DNA from: Phoenix dactylifera
Lineage: Eukaryota > Streptophyta > Magnoliopsida > Arecales > Arecaceae
Reading direction: 5' to 3'
Length of the DNA: 64,000 nucleotides
Assembly: GCF_009389715.1 (NCBI RefSeq)
Contig: NC_052392.1
Coordinates: forward strand, 30,640,592 to 30,704,591
The first letter of the stretch is position 1, and each line of letters starts with the position of its first letter. The notes under the pieces were generated by a model. That model searched no databases. It was not told where the DNA came from and worked only from the letters and a program-made list of their open reading frames with translations. Below are positions 23,205 through 34,838 of the stretch, piece after piece. The position numbers were made by a program, and so were the translations under genes.

Positions 23205-24487
23205 GTGGTGCTGCTGTGTTGATGGTTTTGTAAAAGAATTTTTTGGAAGGAAATACTAAAGAGGGTAAGCCTTGGTAACCTGTGAGATTGCTTAATCGTG
23301 ACTTGGAGGTCACGGTTTCAGAACACAGAAACAGCCTACACATTGGGCTGTTCTTTTACTATTTCCTCCAGGTCCGACGAGCTGATTTTATTCTGAACTT
23401 CTCTTGTGACATGCGATATTTTGTGGATACGTCCCCTTTTCATATGCCGGCTTCCTCTTTTATATCAGGCAGCTCTGTAAATGGTGTGGTAGTTTGAGTG
23501 GAGTCAGGGAACTGAATTTGACACAGGATTTAAGTAAATCAACCCATTGTCTCGACTGGGAGGCTAAACTGAACAACTTTCTTTAATTCAGTACCGTTTT
23601 TGGATGTAATAATATCTTCATTAGTAAGCCTAGACAGAAGGGGATGGAGGAATGCGGAGCACTACCACAATATATAATTCTAGGAACTTGCTCTTTCTTT
23701 TGTTTAGGCATGTACTGTTTCATCTGCAATATAGTGAGGTGAAAATATATTATGTCGTACTTTTCTTAAGTAGATCATTTTGATGTACATATGTTGATCT
23801 TGTGCAATTTGTAAGTAAAATATATACTTTTCTTTTGGCACTAGTTAAAGCGAGCATGTAAGTGCATGCGAATTCATAACAAAGCATGAGGAGAATACAA
23901 TATATCATGGATATGAGCAGGTGATAATGCAGTGGGTTGAGTAGGATGTGAATTTACAATGTCTAGCAACCAAATTCATTGTCAAGGATTTAGGCCTATG
24001 GATGAACCATTCACTCAGGGAGGTGTAGGTTGATCAGGTGTACTTTTGTGGGTGCATGCTAAACTTATGGGCTTCACACATGTCATCTATAACTAGATCA
24101 TTTACCTGTTATTTATACGCACCAGACGGTTTAAATGTTTGCAATTTTAGATGCGACTTATTTAATATATCAAGCCTAAATGTATGCATTGGGTATTCTA
24201 AATACGGGTCCTTTTAATATGTGGATCACATCATATGACGCTAGGGGCAATTCAGAGAAGACTTGAACAGTAATCAATCTTGTAGGAAGGCAAGAATGGC
24301 CATTTCTGCATGTATGCTATTGTGAGAGTCTATTTATGTAAAATACCCATCAGCAAACAGTATCACTAAAGAGTAGATGTATGGTACATTTTTGGGGAGA
24401 AAAAAAAGGTGTAATTAGAAACAAAATATGTGATTACAACTATTCTGCTTAAGAGACATTTGTAAGTTCTCTACTGTAATCACATTT
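23205..24487. other. HDA8 3' region and intergenic DNA
   Basis: The first few hundred bases are probably the HDA8 3' untranslated region. A 70-codon open frame at 23282-23497 resembles nothing known to me. No gene is recognised. Confidence 0.45.
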
Positions 24488-24716
24488 GAAAATAGGAGTG
24501 GGAATGCTTGAGTTGTTTAACTCGTTTAACTTGATCCAATATGTTGTATATCTAGTTGAAATACTTGATTAATAAAATGGCTAGGTTCAGATTTGGATTT
24601 TGATCTATTTAATAAATATGTCGGGTTTGAATCAATAGGTTTTTAGCCTAATCTGTGTCGAACCTGATTTGTATTTGGTCCGACTTGACCTCGCTGCCAC
24701 CTCTACTTGAAAATTG
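24488..24716. mobile_element. degenerate hAT-like non-autonomous element
   Basis: The left end GGAGTGGGAATGCTTGAGT and the reverse complement of the right end (AGAGGTGGCAGCGAGGTCAA) are alike. The interior has TCGGGTT/TGACC-type words. A similar degenerate block lies at 18620-18800. Boundaries are approximate. Confidence 0.35.
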
Positions 24717-26899
24717 CAGGCTGATTGTGAATATGAGAAATTTTAAATCCTATGCAATTGATTTATAAAACTTAGGCATTTAGGTCAGATGATCAATAAA
24801 TTAAAAGTGCTGGATGGGAATGATTTTTTTTTTTAACCAATTGCACTCAAAAAAGATAATGGATTGCAAGTTTTCTGTCTTTAACATATTGGACAAAATA
24901 AAACATTAAAAGGGATTAGATCTCAAGAATCTAATATTGTTCAGATCACAATAATCTAATATTGTTTTCAAACATTTTCAATTTCCAATCAATTTCTTAC
25001 CGGCCATAACTAGGTTGAAGAAAAAGAACTAGAAATAGCTAATGCCGAGATATATCCATCAAATTAATTTATCTCTCTACATTTCTCTGTTTTTAAGAGA
25101 GATTATTGTAACATCACATCAAATATTTTGTTTATTTTTAAGTAGGAAGCAAAGAAATCTAAACGTGTATTGAATTCTGCAATAAAGGGTTCTAGGGTTA
25201 GCATATAATTTTCTCTTGCTATTTTTTACCTTGCTCCAATACTTGTACTTCTTCTATCCTTTAAATTTGTAGATAAAAAATTCTTATACTTCATAATTTC
25301 TTGAACAATGTTTAAGAATTTGCAAAGTGCCAGCACCAGTAATCAACACAAACTTTTTTATTTATAACATCAGCTGCCAACAATATTTAAATTTTGTTTA
25401 CTAATATTGATTTGTAAATAATATGAATATATATAAAAAGAGTGGTATTGATATATAAATAATTTGCAAAATTATATAAGATCTTGAATGGTACAAGTTA
25501 TTCTTGTGATTCCAGCACATCAATTAAAGGGTGAACACAGTATAGTTCTTCTTGCAAATCATAATTCTTATTACTTTTTAAAAAGATACTTCGGGCAAAT
25601 CATACTTTTTTGAAGCAAACACCGTTCTTCTTGCAAATCCTACTTTTTATTACTTCTTTGGAATATGTTCTTAAACAACCAGTGTGAGAGAAGAAACAAC
25701 TCACAGCAACACAACTAGCAAACATGAACCAATTGGAATCACAATAGTAAACAAAAATACAAAAGATATAAAGAATCCTTATTCCTCATGATTTTCTAAA
25801 TTTTATTTTTATCATTATTTGAGATGTCAATTTATTTTAGAATTTCAATTTCCACCAATATCTAAATTTTATTTTTCCAACTTGATATGAAAATATTTTG
25901 AAAAAATATCTTTAATTTAAAATAAATAAATATTTTTTTTTTCAAATGCATGTTACAAATCATTAGAGGATAAAATCCATATAAGAAGAACTAATAAATA
26001 TTATGGACATGAAGTAATGATGTTTGTTTTCACACATTGTTGATTGATATCTAAAGATTCACACTTATTTTGTTTTGTATTTTATTTGTTTCAGTACTAT
26101 GATTTAGCTTAAATTGGCCTAATTCAATGATTTTAGCAATCTAACTTAACTTTAAATCAAATTATTATATAAATGTTGTTTTTCAAGTTCTTCTCATGTT
26201 TTCTTTTGGACTCAATCTCCTAGGTAATTTTAAAATCCTCTTTAACAGAAGTTTACTAGAAAAATCTAATTATGCTTAGTTTAGGATTAGAAAAGTTAGG
26301 AGGTATAGCACAACACCCTACCACAGATGTGTCTTAACTCCTGAATGCCCCACAATCTCATGGTTAACCTACTTTGGCTATGCAAGGATTTTTTTTTATT
26401 ATTATTATTTTATTTTAATGAATGCTATGCACGGTTGTTATATAGATTAAGTATTCCAATATTAAAACAAGTCATTTAACTTTGTTATTTACCATCGCTT
26501 CCTTGGACAATATATTCCCTTGCCACTTGGGCACCGGGGCGAGAGTTCCGTTGAAGTCAGCCCTCAAGATACTGGGTATAGCATTGGGTATTGGGTAGAA
26601 AAAAAAAGCCGTAGGGATCTTATTTAAAAGAAAATTATAGAAACTATTTATCTAAACTATAGCACTCCTAAAAGCAAATAGTAGGAGACATTAGACATGT
26701 CCATATGATTGACTAAAATACCCTCAAATATCCTATACTTAGCTTTCTTTTTTATAAAGTCATTTTATTTTGTATTATAATTATAATAGTAGTTCAATTT
26801 GCATAGCGAAGAAAGATTTGGAGGTTAATTGAGTTAATTCTACTCATAGTGATATTGGCTCTTCTAACCTATTGAGTTTGGAGTAAATTATTTTAGAAG
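24717..26899. other. AT-rich intergenic DNA
   Basis: No gene or clear repeat was recognised. The stretch is very AT-rich with poly-T and poly-A runs. Confidence 0.5.
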
Positions 26900-27970
26900 A
26901 AAGATCAATTTAAATTGTCTAATCAAATTGCTAAGAAAATCTAGGGTTAATCCACTTTAAATTAAACCTAGATATTTTGGGTTCTAAAAAGGTTGTGGAG
27001 ATCATGCATTGACCTTAAAACTTGACTAATAGCTTGAGGGTTAGTTATGGTAAGTACACTCTACATAAATTAAAGACAAATAGAACTTAATATTCTGCTC
27101 TAGTTCTACTTGAAAATTTGAAGTTTGAATTCTCTTAGTCTAATGCAAAGTGATATTTTGGTCAGAAATCATTTAGTGGCCTTAGAGTATTTGATGGGTT
27201 AGATCAGACTGCATAGCAAAAGTGTGGTGGTTTGAGTTATTTTAAAATTGGTTAGAAACAACAATAATTTGATCTAAAAGATATTATGATAGAAGACCTA
27301 AGTTAGGGAATGAGAATTTCGTGATTCTTTGGCTACTGAAAGTAGCTATACAATTTTCACCAATGGGTTCTTCTATTGTTGACAACTCTTAAGAGAATTT
27401 TTGGGCATTTCTAATTTAGAGTTAATAGATTGATGGTTCTTTGGTTAGACTCAGACATAAAATGTTTTGGCATATATCTCCTTTTTCTAGCTCTGATATT
27501 TCCAGTTCATCAATTTGAAGAGGTTTGAGGTTTTCCTAGAATAAAGGTTAATCATTAAATCATGGGTGAAGTTAAGAGAAGAAAGAGGATTATAGATTAT
27601 GAAGAGCATTTGATGCTAAAATTTTCTCCTATTTTTGTTAAGCCAATTATGATTTTTGTGTGGAATTAATCAAGAGCAATTGATTTCATGAGCAAAGGAT
27701 TATGGTATTTTAAATTCAGGGTCCGAAGGTTGGTGCTTTTAAAGGAGATCAAAAAGACATGCTATATATTATAGATGGAAAGGATCAAGTTTTAAGATGC
27801 CATACTTTTGTTTGTCATAATTCTTTATGCTAAAATCTTGTAAGTGGTGCTCTCCTAGAGAGACTATTTAGGAGCTCAAGGATGATATAATAGTTGATAT
27901 AATAGTTGCATGTTTTCAAAGTTTGAAGCTTCATGTTAATTTTGAGGACGAAATTATTTTTTTGGGGGAG
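26900..27970 (+). pseudogene. decayed Ty3/gypsy pol 3' end
   Basis: Just before a polypurine tract, short broken stretches recall the end of a Ty3/gypsy polyprotein: VKWCSPRETI, a stop, ELKDDI, then KFEASC and an FEDEIIF-like tail at 27940-27960 (TTTGAGGACGAAATTATTTT). This order (W-S-EEATWELE-DM...FEDEI) is the usual pol terminus next to the 3' LTR. Upstream, frames are too broken to name. The left limit is arbitrary. Confidence 0.45.
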
Positions 27971-27971
27971 C

Positions 27972-29600
27972 ATGTGATACCTAGCCTTAAGTGAATTGGG
28001 CCTGGTCCATTTGACCGGCCCAGTTGAATTTGGCCCAAAACAAGAGGAAAAAAAATCGACACATGTCACGCATGTGCCTGGAGAGAAGAGGACTCCCAAT
28101 GGGAGTCTTCTTCCTCCCGATCTCACCATATGAGAGTCGGATTCCAGTCGCCTCAGGCCTATTTAGAGGCCCTCCCTTAGTCTACTCTTACCCCCACCGG
28201 AGTTGCAGCCTTAATCAGAGCTCACTACCGGCGTTCTCTTCATTTTCCTCTCTGAATGCCGGTCGCCGTCTGTACCGTCGCTGTAGCCTAATGCCATCGG
28301 AAAACATGGTAAGGACCCGATCCCCTTGAGCTACCCTTCCTATCTTTCTTCCGGGGTCGTAAGGAGCTCCAATGCATGCCGGTGATCACCAAATTTTGGA
28401 CGAGAAAGGGAAAAGCTTTGTTTCCCCTATTTTAATTGGTTGAACCTTGTTTTTTATTGATTTCGACTGTTTTCGCTACTGGTGCTTGTCGCCTCGGGCT
28501 CTCTCCGGTGCCCCGCATCAGCTGATGGCCATGGCTGGAACTCCAGTCACTTAGGTGTCGTGGATTTTATGGTTTAAGGGGTAGGAACCCTTATATTTTT
28601 GATTGGTTTGGTGCTGGCAGCCACCGGTCGCCGGCCATCCGTTGGTCGGTCATGGGTCCGTTGACCCTAGACACCACCACAACAACCATTCTCACCTTGA
28701 ATTCGATCGGTGAGTCACCGAAATGCTTGTGAACAAGGTCTTCCCTATTTCACGTTCTTTACTTTTGTTTTGCCGGTTATCGCCGGGCATGGCACACTAC
28801 TAGTAGTGCCGTGTGTCATCGGCCGTTGGGGTTGCTGACCACGAGTGTCATCGAGAGCCTTCCTCTGGTTTGGAAAGGAGAGAGAGGAAAGGAGAGAGGG
28901 CCTCACAGCTCTCTTCTTCTTTCCTTATGTTCTCTCTCCTCTCTGTACTTCTCTCTCTTACTCTCTCCGTTTCTCTCTTTATCACTCTTTTTGTCTTTAC
29001 ATGTTTTAGTGGACTAGTGGCTAGTCTAGGTACTTTATAAAGTCAGACTGACCTTTAGAGGGGTCTCGACCATATTTTTTATAATAGTTTCTGTATTAAA
29101 CCACATTTTGATCATGCATGCTTGTGACTGATAGTATGATGGATGGATATATAAGTATAACTTACACTTGCATAATTAGACTAATGGATATGATGCTCTG
29201 GACTAACCATATTATATTGATTATCTCATCACGGGCGGAAAACGTGACACTTATCGATTTTTATGTTATAGGCTAGATATGTAATACTTATTGATTACCC
29301 CGTCACAGGCAGAAAACGTAATTGTGGTTAGTTTAAAATTGGAAATAAAAAAAATTGATATGTAGATTTGAACTTGAATGAATGAGCAAAAATTCTGGGC
29401 TGACCTCGTTATCATTAATCGCCCAGGTTAGAAATTTGGAAGCATGTGTCTTGAAACTCGACAATTCTCGTGGGTCTAATTACCCTCAAAAAAACCAAAA
29501 AAAACTTACGATTTCCGAGAAAGGGTGTGTGGCGGACACCCATGGGTATTTTGAGGAACAAAAAGCTATGTAGAGTAGCATGTGTTTTTGGAGGGTAACG
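27972..29600 (+). repeat. 3' LTR of an old Ty3/gypsy element
   Basis: After the purine tract TTTTTTGGGGGAG the sequence begins TGTGATACC, as an LTR should, and stays moderately GC-rich to about 29.6 kb, with a CTCTCT-rich block at 28920-28990. A repeated block with TCATCACGGGCGGAAAACGT occurs at 29226-29245 and again as GTCACAGGCAGAAAACGT at 29303-29320. No matching 5' LTR is in the window. The right end is not established. Confidence 0.4.
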
Positions 29601-29833
29601 ACCCCACCGTGTGTTATAATATGGCCGCACGGTGGCCTCTAAGTTAATTCATCGAATCCAAGTTGATGCCATCTAGCTGTTGAAAGAAGGGCAGTTAATT
29701 GCATAACAAAAATGTCCTATAGTTGAGAGTGATCACTCCTATATAACACAACTTCCCCTGCTTTTCAAGAAAAGGTAAAAATCCGTCATAGATATATAAC
29801 ACGGATGCATAAAAAGAAAGGAGAGTACAACAT

Positions 29834-30252
29834 AAGGGTATAATCGAGTCGACGTAAATGGCTAGAGACTCGAGCTCGACTCAATCCAAAATACTTGGGC
29901 TTAAAACTCAACTCGAAATAGATTAAAACTTAATATCTAAGCTTCAACTGAACTGATCAAAAAAAAATATAATACTTGAGATTGACTCAACTTGACTCAA
30001 ATATCAATCGAGCCACACTCGATCTCGAGTTTGAGCTTAAAACATAATTAAAAAATACAGTTCAAACACAATTTGACATAATCTTATATTTTAAAATATT
30101 AAATTAATAATATATATTATAAATAACTATAATATTATTAAAAATATATTTATTCAACTAGGCTTGCAAGCTTTTACTATTTGAGCTTGGAAATAGCCTA
30201 GTTGAGTCGAGCTCAAGCAGCTCGCAAGCTGCTCGGCTCGTTTATACCCCTA
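29834..30252. mobile_element. short hAT-like element with TCGAG/GAGCTC-rich ends
   Basis: The left end AGGGTATAATCGAGTCGA is the imperfect inverted copy of the right end GCTCGGCTCGTTTATACCCC. GAGCTC and CTCGA words cluster toward both ends, and the interior is AT-rich without a frame. The style matches the autonomous hAT at 52810-56377 but the termini differ, so it is a related family at most. Confidence 0.5.
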
Positions 30253-31015
30253 GTTTGGATCAGATTGGAGTAATTTTGTTCATTAGAAGGCTATGACCTT
30301 GAGGGTACAAGGCAATTTCTACAAGCACCTAGTCAAATGAGTCGAGATCCCTCCATAACTCGAAAGACATGGCTACGTGAAGCCATGAAGTCCACCTGCT
30401 CGTTCGACCTACATTTCTTGACATTTCTACTGAAGTTGAGCTCGAAAGGGTGGTCCTTCGTGGGAGTTGAAGGTCTTCAAAGGGTAGAGCGACCACTAGG
30501 GAGGGTTCCTGGGTCGGATCACGTATTCCCATTTGACTGCATGGAGGCCACAAAACAACCTTTATATCATGTGGTTGTGAAGAGCTGTGGGGACATTTTA
30601 GTCTCGAATCATTGCCATGGCCTTCACAAGTCAAAGCATATGCTGCTCAGAAAGATTGAAACCAATAAAGGGGTTGTAAAGTAAGTGGTTTTAAGACATT
30701 ACTACACTCTTTTGAAGAAAATTATGATTTCACTTTGATTGCCAGGTAGAGAGTGCACTAGGGCAACCCTAAGCGAAAATTATGATTTTTATGAAATTTA
30801 AAAGATTTATATGCTGCCTTTTATAATATTTTTTTCTTGACCTAGTGATGGAGGCCCTTCCTATAAGGAATGTAGGTGAAAATATAGAAATTTAAAAAAT
30901 TTATTTTTATATGAACTCTATGATTATAATTTTATGAGGACTCTAGTATTTTATTTTTATCAGGCTCTCATTATAATTTTAGGTTATCTATATAACTCAT
31001 TGCTATGTTATTGTC
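30253..31015. other. intergenic DNA, no recognised gene
   Basis: A pair of overlapping open frames (30337-30684 plus, 30329-30634 minus) of about 100-115 codons match nothing I know and are probably chance. Confidence 0.45.
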
Positions 31016-31433
31016 ACAACCCAAGATCTTACCTAAAAAGGCTAGTCAGAAGGTATTTTTTGGATTCCTTAGTCCTATATAAGTATCCAATATCTTCTCG
31101 ATTATATGAGGACCCATGTGGGCGTATGTTTTATCCTAGATCGGTTATTTGACTAGGAGATCTTGGGTACTTATAAAGGACTGTGAAAGCCAAAAAATAC
31201 CAACTGACTAGCTTTTTTGGGTGAGGTCCTGGATTGTGACAAATAGTATCAAAGCAGACTCGGCCCATGGCTCATGTGGACTAGGGGGTACTGTGGCACG
31301 GGCTCATTGAGGCTAACTACAAACCGATGTGGTGCTTGTGATTAGATTTGAATGGATTTGGAGCTTTAGGTTAACGAGGATATCAGGGTTTAAATGGAGG
31401 GAGTATGTGAGGACCCGTGCGGCCGTATGTTTC

Positions 31434-31476
31434 GTCCCACATCAATTATTCACTAGGTAGATCTTAAGTACTTATA
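31434..31476 (+). promoter_or_regulatory. USE plus TATA-like pair in TRIM LTR2
   Basis: GTCCCACATCA (31434-31444; one base off the plant snRNA upstream sequence element) is followed after 24 bases by TACTTATA (31469-31476), with TTATATAA overlapping it. Confidence 0.5.
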
Positions 31477-31623
31477 TAAGATCAAAGAATCCAAATAATA
31501 TATTCTGATTAACTATTTTGGATCAGGTCCTAGGTTGTTACAAATTTTTTGGCACGCGTCTGCCGATGCCGCAAAAATACCTTTCGTCTAATCTTTTTGG
31601 CTGAGGTTCTAGGTTGTGACAAA

Positions 31624-31635
31624 TGGTATCAGAGC
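31624..31635 (+). other. TRIM primer-binding site, tRNA-iMet
   Basis: Perfect TGGTATCAGAGC, three bases after the truncated LTR3. Confidence 0.85.
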
Positions 31636-31916
31636 CGACCTACCCATGACCCACGACTCATGTGGGCTAGAATACACTACAGTACGAGCTTATTAAGACT
31701 AAGCACGAGCCAATTATGGTGCTTGGGATTAGATTTGAATGGATTTAAACCCTTAGCCTGGCAATGAATGGGGGGAGTATGTGAGGACCCATGCGGGTGT
31801 GTATTTTGTCTCATATTGATTATTCGCTAGGTAGATCTTGGATATATATACGGAACCAAAAAACCCAAATAATATCTTTTGGCTAGCCATTTTGGGTAAG
31901 GTTCTAGGTTATTAAG

Positions 31917-32986
31917 GATTGTCTTGGGTCACGTATAGAGAGGCCAGGTATCATGTTCATAGAAGAATTCCTAAATGAAATTTGAGACTTTTAGCAAAAA
32001 AAAAAAAAAAAAAATTTGAGATAGGCTGCCTACTAAAGAAATTTGAGATAGGCTGCCTACTATTTTATCGAGTAGCAAATAGAAAAAGAAAAAAAAAATC
32101 TGGAGGAGGCACCACCGTTTGGAAAGTAAGAGATGTTCATTTCCCTTGGGGTGGTAAGACTTACTCCCTTGATTCATTCTTTATTCAAACTTTGAACTAA
32201 TAAATCAGTTTTCTTCCCCTCTCATGTCCTCGTCTGGCTCCTCGCACAGGCATTTTCTGATTCAGTCAATATTTGCGATGATCCATTCCGGTAAGCAGAA
32301 CATGGACATGATATAACAGACACGAAGGAATGAGTTGCTTAACTCTGCTTTCAAGAGAAATAGGTTGCTTACGAAGCTTTCTTAACTTCACAAAATAATA
32401 AAATTACATCATTCGAGGCCATTTTTTGAGCATCCAGTTGAGGCAATGAAAAAAGACAAATATATAAGAAGGGCTAAAGAAGGTCCTGCTGATTGAGGCC
32501 TCCTTCGTTTGATTATTTCCTCCAATATAAAGCCATGTCAACAAAACATTTCAAGCACTCCATGCAAGTTTTGATCCAGCCTTTTCAGCGACCCCAAATA
32601 GTTTACTTAAATTTTATATCATACATTCACATGCAGGTAGGATAACTGTTCATGAATTCCAATGGTACAGGTACCAAGCTTATTATAGAAGTACAATACT
32701 TCTGTATCTTTATAAACATTAATTGAAGAACATGAGTTGAAGCAAAAAAGAAATAATAAAAATAATAAAGAGAAGAAATTTTATCTCACCATCTTTTCTT
32801 TTCCCGTCTCAATAATAACTCATTGTCAAATTACAAAGTATATATACCATTAATTAAAGGATGGAAAACATTTCTCGGAGTGTTGTTTCCGCCTTTAGGG
32901 GCATGAATTTAGGCCCACTGAATCAATGATCATGTACATAAATTTGGACTAGCCTCCCTCTATAGCCTAATCTTTTCATCTATCTA
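31917..32986. other. intergenic DNA downstream of the PUB gene
   Basis: No gene is recognised. A 20-base duplicated phrase (TTTGAGATAGGCTGCCTACT) lies at 32015-32034 and 32042-32061. The right part probably includes the PUB 3' untranslated region. Confidence 0.5.
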
Positions 32987-34234
32987 TCATGAAGAAGGAT
33001 ACGAAATAAGGAACCGAGGAGACAAACAAGGTGACTTCTGGAAGACCCTTGAGTGCAACCTAAGGATCTCCTTAGCCTTCTCCTTGGTCTTCATCCCACA
33101 ATCCATTTGGAGCACCAAGCACAGCTTGGACACCACTCCAATCTGCTGCATCTCCTGAAGAACAGCTGGGGTCGCCGAGAACTTCGCCACCGAGTTCAAT
33201 ATCCTCACCCCCCTCTCGCTCGCCAGCTCTGAAATCCTTAGTATCTTCTTCGACACAATTGCGATGCCTGCCGCATGGCCGACCAGCTCCGATCTCCCTT
33301 CGGCGCACCCGCAAACCCAGTCCAGAACCACAAGCACCAATTCACATACTCTCTTCTCCGGCTCATCAAGCAGCAGCTCGATTAGGACTGGCACAGCACC
33401 AGCCTTAGCTGCCTTGATTCGATTCCTTCCCCATCGACCAAGCCCAGCAAGGACTTGCAGTGCTGCTTTGTCAGCCTGGGGCGAAATCCGATCATGAAGC
33501 ACATCGACGATCTCTTGGAAGAGTTCTTCTCTAACACCGGCCAACTTGGCCGGTGCAATCACTCCAAGCATGGACTTGAGGAGTAATGTTGCGTAGGCAC
33601 GCGATTGGTAGTTTGATTGCCGCAAAACGGATGTTAACGACTCGATGAGGTCCTCGTTGTTGACGGCGAAGTCGAGAAGGCGCTGCTCGGAGATTTGAAG
33701 CAAGCAAAGAATGCTAAGAGCTTCATCACAAGCAGTAGTAGACTCCACACCATGGCGGATCAACATTCCCTCTTCACCTGGAGTGGAGCAGTTCTTCTTA
33801 ACGATGGAAGCCAAGAAGTCGAGCACGCCGGGAGTAGCCTCGACGCACCGCTTGCTCCTCTCGCTCTCGGATGCAGCCTCTTTGAGCTTTCGAAGGGAAG
33901 CGAGCTGCAAATGAGGCAGCTTGGCATCGTCGATGAACTTGGCGATCTGGGCCTTGTCGATCGGCGGCTTTGGTGTCGGGAACCGTTCGATGCCGTTCGA
34001 CGAGTTGAGAGCGCACCATGCTTGGATTAGTCGCCGGAGAGTGTGGTTCGGGGTGAGCTCGCACTCCGGTAGGGACTGTTTGGTCACCGGACATGTGTTG
34101 TGCTTGCCGGAGAATATCCACCGCTCGATGCTGTCGCGCTCGTAGGTGATGCCGGTGGGGAGGGTGACTGGATCTCTCATAAGTTCGAGAGATATAGGGC
34201 AAAGGAAGTAACATGGGATCTCCACCTCTGCCAT
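32987..34234 (-). CDS. U-box E3 ubiquitin ligase, PUB22/23/24 type
   Basis: Single exon, 415 residues, typical of the small plant U-box/ARM ligases that ubiquitinate substrates in the cytosol and restrain immune and drought responses. The U-box spans about residues 6-80: CPISLELMRDPVTLPTGITY, then DSIERW, CPVTKQ and TPNHTLRRLIQAWC. The rest is helical ARM-type repeats, for example KAALQVLAGLGRWGRNRI and KAGAVPVLIELL. The ATG at 34234 is the first after a 5' leader of about 260 bases that has no upstream ATG. A TATA box and several W-box cores lie upstream. The exact orthologue within PUB22, 23 and 24 is not decided. Confidence 0.92.
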   Translation of the reverse strand: MAEVEIPCYFLCPISLELMRDPVTLPTGITYERDSIERWIFSGKHNTCPVTKQSLPECELTPNHTLRRLIQAWCALNSSNGIERFPTPKPPIDKAQIAKFIDDAKLPHLQLASLRKLKEAASESERSKRCVEATPGVLDFLASIVKKNCSTPGEEGMLIRHGVESTTACDEALSILCLLQISEQRLLDFAVNNEDLIESLTSVLRQSNYQSRAYATLLLKSMLGVIAPAKLAGVREELFQEIVDVLHDRISPQADKAALQVLAGLGRWGRNRIKAAKAGAVPVLIELLLDEPEKRVCELVLVVLDWVCGCAEGRSELVGHAAGIAIVSKKILRISELASERGVRILNSVAKFSATPAVLQEMQQIGVVSKLCLVLQMDCGMKTKEKAKEILRLHSRVFQKSPCLSPRFLISYPSS

Positions 34235-34435
34235 TAAAACCAGATAAAAGAATTGGAGTTTTTGCCGGGGAAAGGTTAGAAGGGGTATTCTAATACCAAC
34301 ACAGAGATCGGCTAGCTTTAAGAGGAGATGGAATTTCTTAATGGGAAGATGACAACTTTGAAAGCTGAAATGGATGGATTAAGAAGAGAAATGAGAAGAT
34401 GATGGGAGAGAAGAAAACTTTGGGACAGCTTTTTT

Positions 34436-34456
34436 TTTGGATTGAAGGCACCTAAA
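34436..34456 (+). promoter_or_regulatory. possible miR159/319-type pairing site in PUB 5' leader
   Basis: The plus strand reads TTTGGATTGAAGG and then CACCTAAA. The first 13 bases equal the 5' part of miR159 as I recall it, so the minus-strand PUB leader is complementary over miRNA positions 1-13. I count about four mismatches in the 3' part. No experimental support is available here. Confidence 0.25.
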
Positions 34457-34524
34457 AGGGAGAAGGTTGTCTCTGGGGAGATGGAAGCTGAGGGATGTTG
34501 TTGGGAGTTGAAAAAAGATTAGTT

Positions 34525-34534
34525 CTATTTATAG
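34525..34534 (-). promoter_or_regulatory. PUB TATA box
   Basis: The minus strand reads CTATAAATAG, about 290 bases before the ATG. Confidence 0.65.
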
Positions 34535-34583
34535 AGGGAGGAGTTGAAGATGGAAAGATTCAAACCCCCAGGGGAAAATAAAA

Positions 34584-34838
34584 GGTCAACGCGGAGGCCG
34601 CTCTGGGAAGGAAGTTTCAACCTTTTAGTAGGGCATTTTGGGGTGATCGTATGTAATTTAGAAGCGGGAATATGCCTAAGAGGGTTGACAAGTTAACGTG
34701 GAAGCCCATTGCGGCTGGATCCATACACTGAATTTTTCTTCTATTGACCTCCTCGTTAGCTCTTTTTTTTATCTTCTCTGCCTTGGTCTACTTATCTTCG
34801 CATATGGGCACCGTCATGGAGAATAGATGAACTTTGAC
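34584..34838 (-). promoter_or_regulatory. W-box cluster upstream of PUB
   Basis: TTGAC cores, the binding core of WRKY factors, occur at 34585-34589 (minus), 34684-34688, 34744-34748 and 34834-34838 (plus), all within about 310 bases upstream of the TATA box. This fits a defence-inducible gene, but TTGAC is short and expected by chance at some rate. Confidence 0.4.

Larger units (their letters stand above)
31016..31916 (+). mobile_element. TRIM cluster: inverted LTR stub plus two units
   Basis: Order: an inverted partial LTR (31016-31104), LTR1 (31105-31241), internal (31242-31405), LTR2 (31406-31542), a 30 bp unrelated junction, a 5'-truncated LTR3 (about 31574-31621), internal (31622-31779), LTR4 (31780-31916). 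LTR1 and LTR2 are both 137 bp. Primer-binding sites follow LTR1 (TAGTATCAAAGC, 31244-31255, degraded) and LTR3 (TGGTATCAGAGC, 31624-31635, perfect). Purine tracts GGAGGGAG and GGGGGGAG precede LTR2 and LTR4. No coding capacity is present, as expected for terminal-repeat retrotransposons in miniature. Confidence 0.88.

Noticed and set aside
28811-29040. Ser/Leu-rich frames as a small secreted protein
   Set aside because: They lie over a CTCTCT microsatellite-like block within a probable LTR.
31016-31916. Identification of the TRIM as Cassandra
   Set aside because: Cassandra LTRs contain 5S rRNA-like sequence; none is seen here.
31982-32200. 72-codon plus frame
   Set aside because: It is created by an A run and a short duplicated phrase, with no family resemblance.
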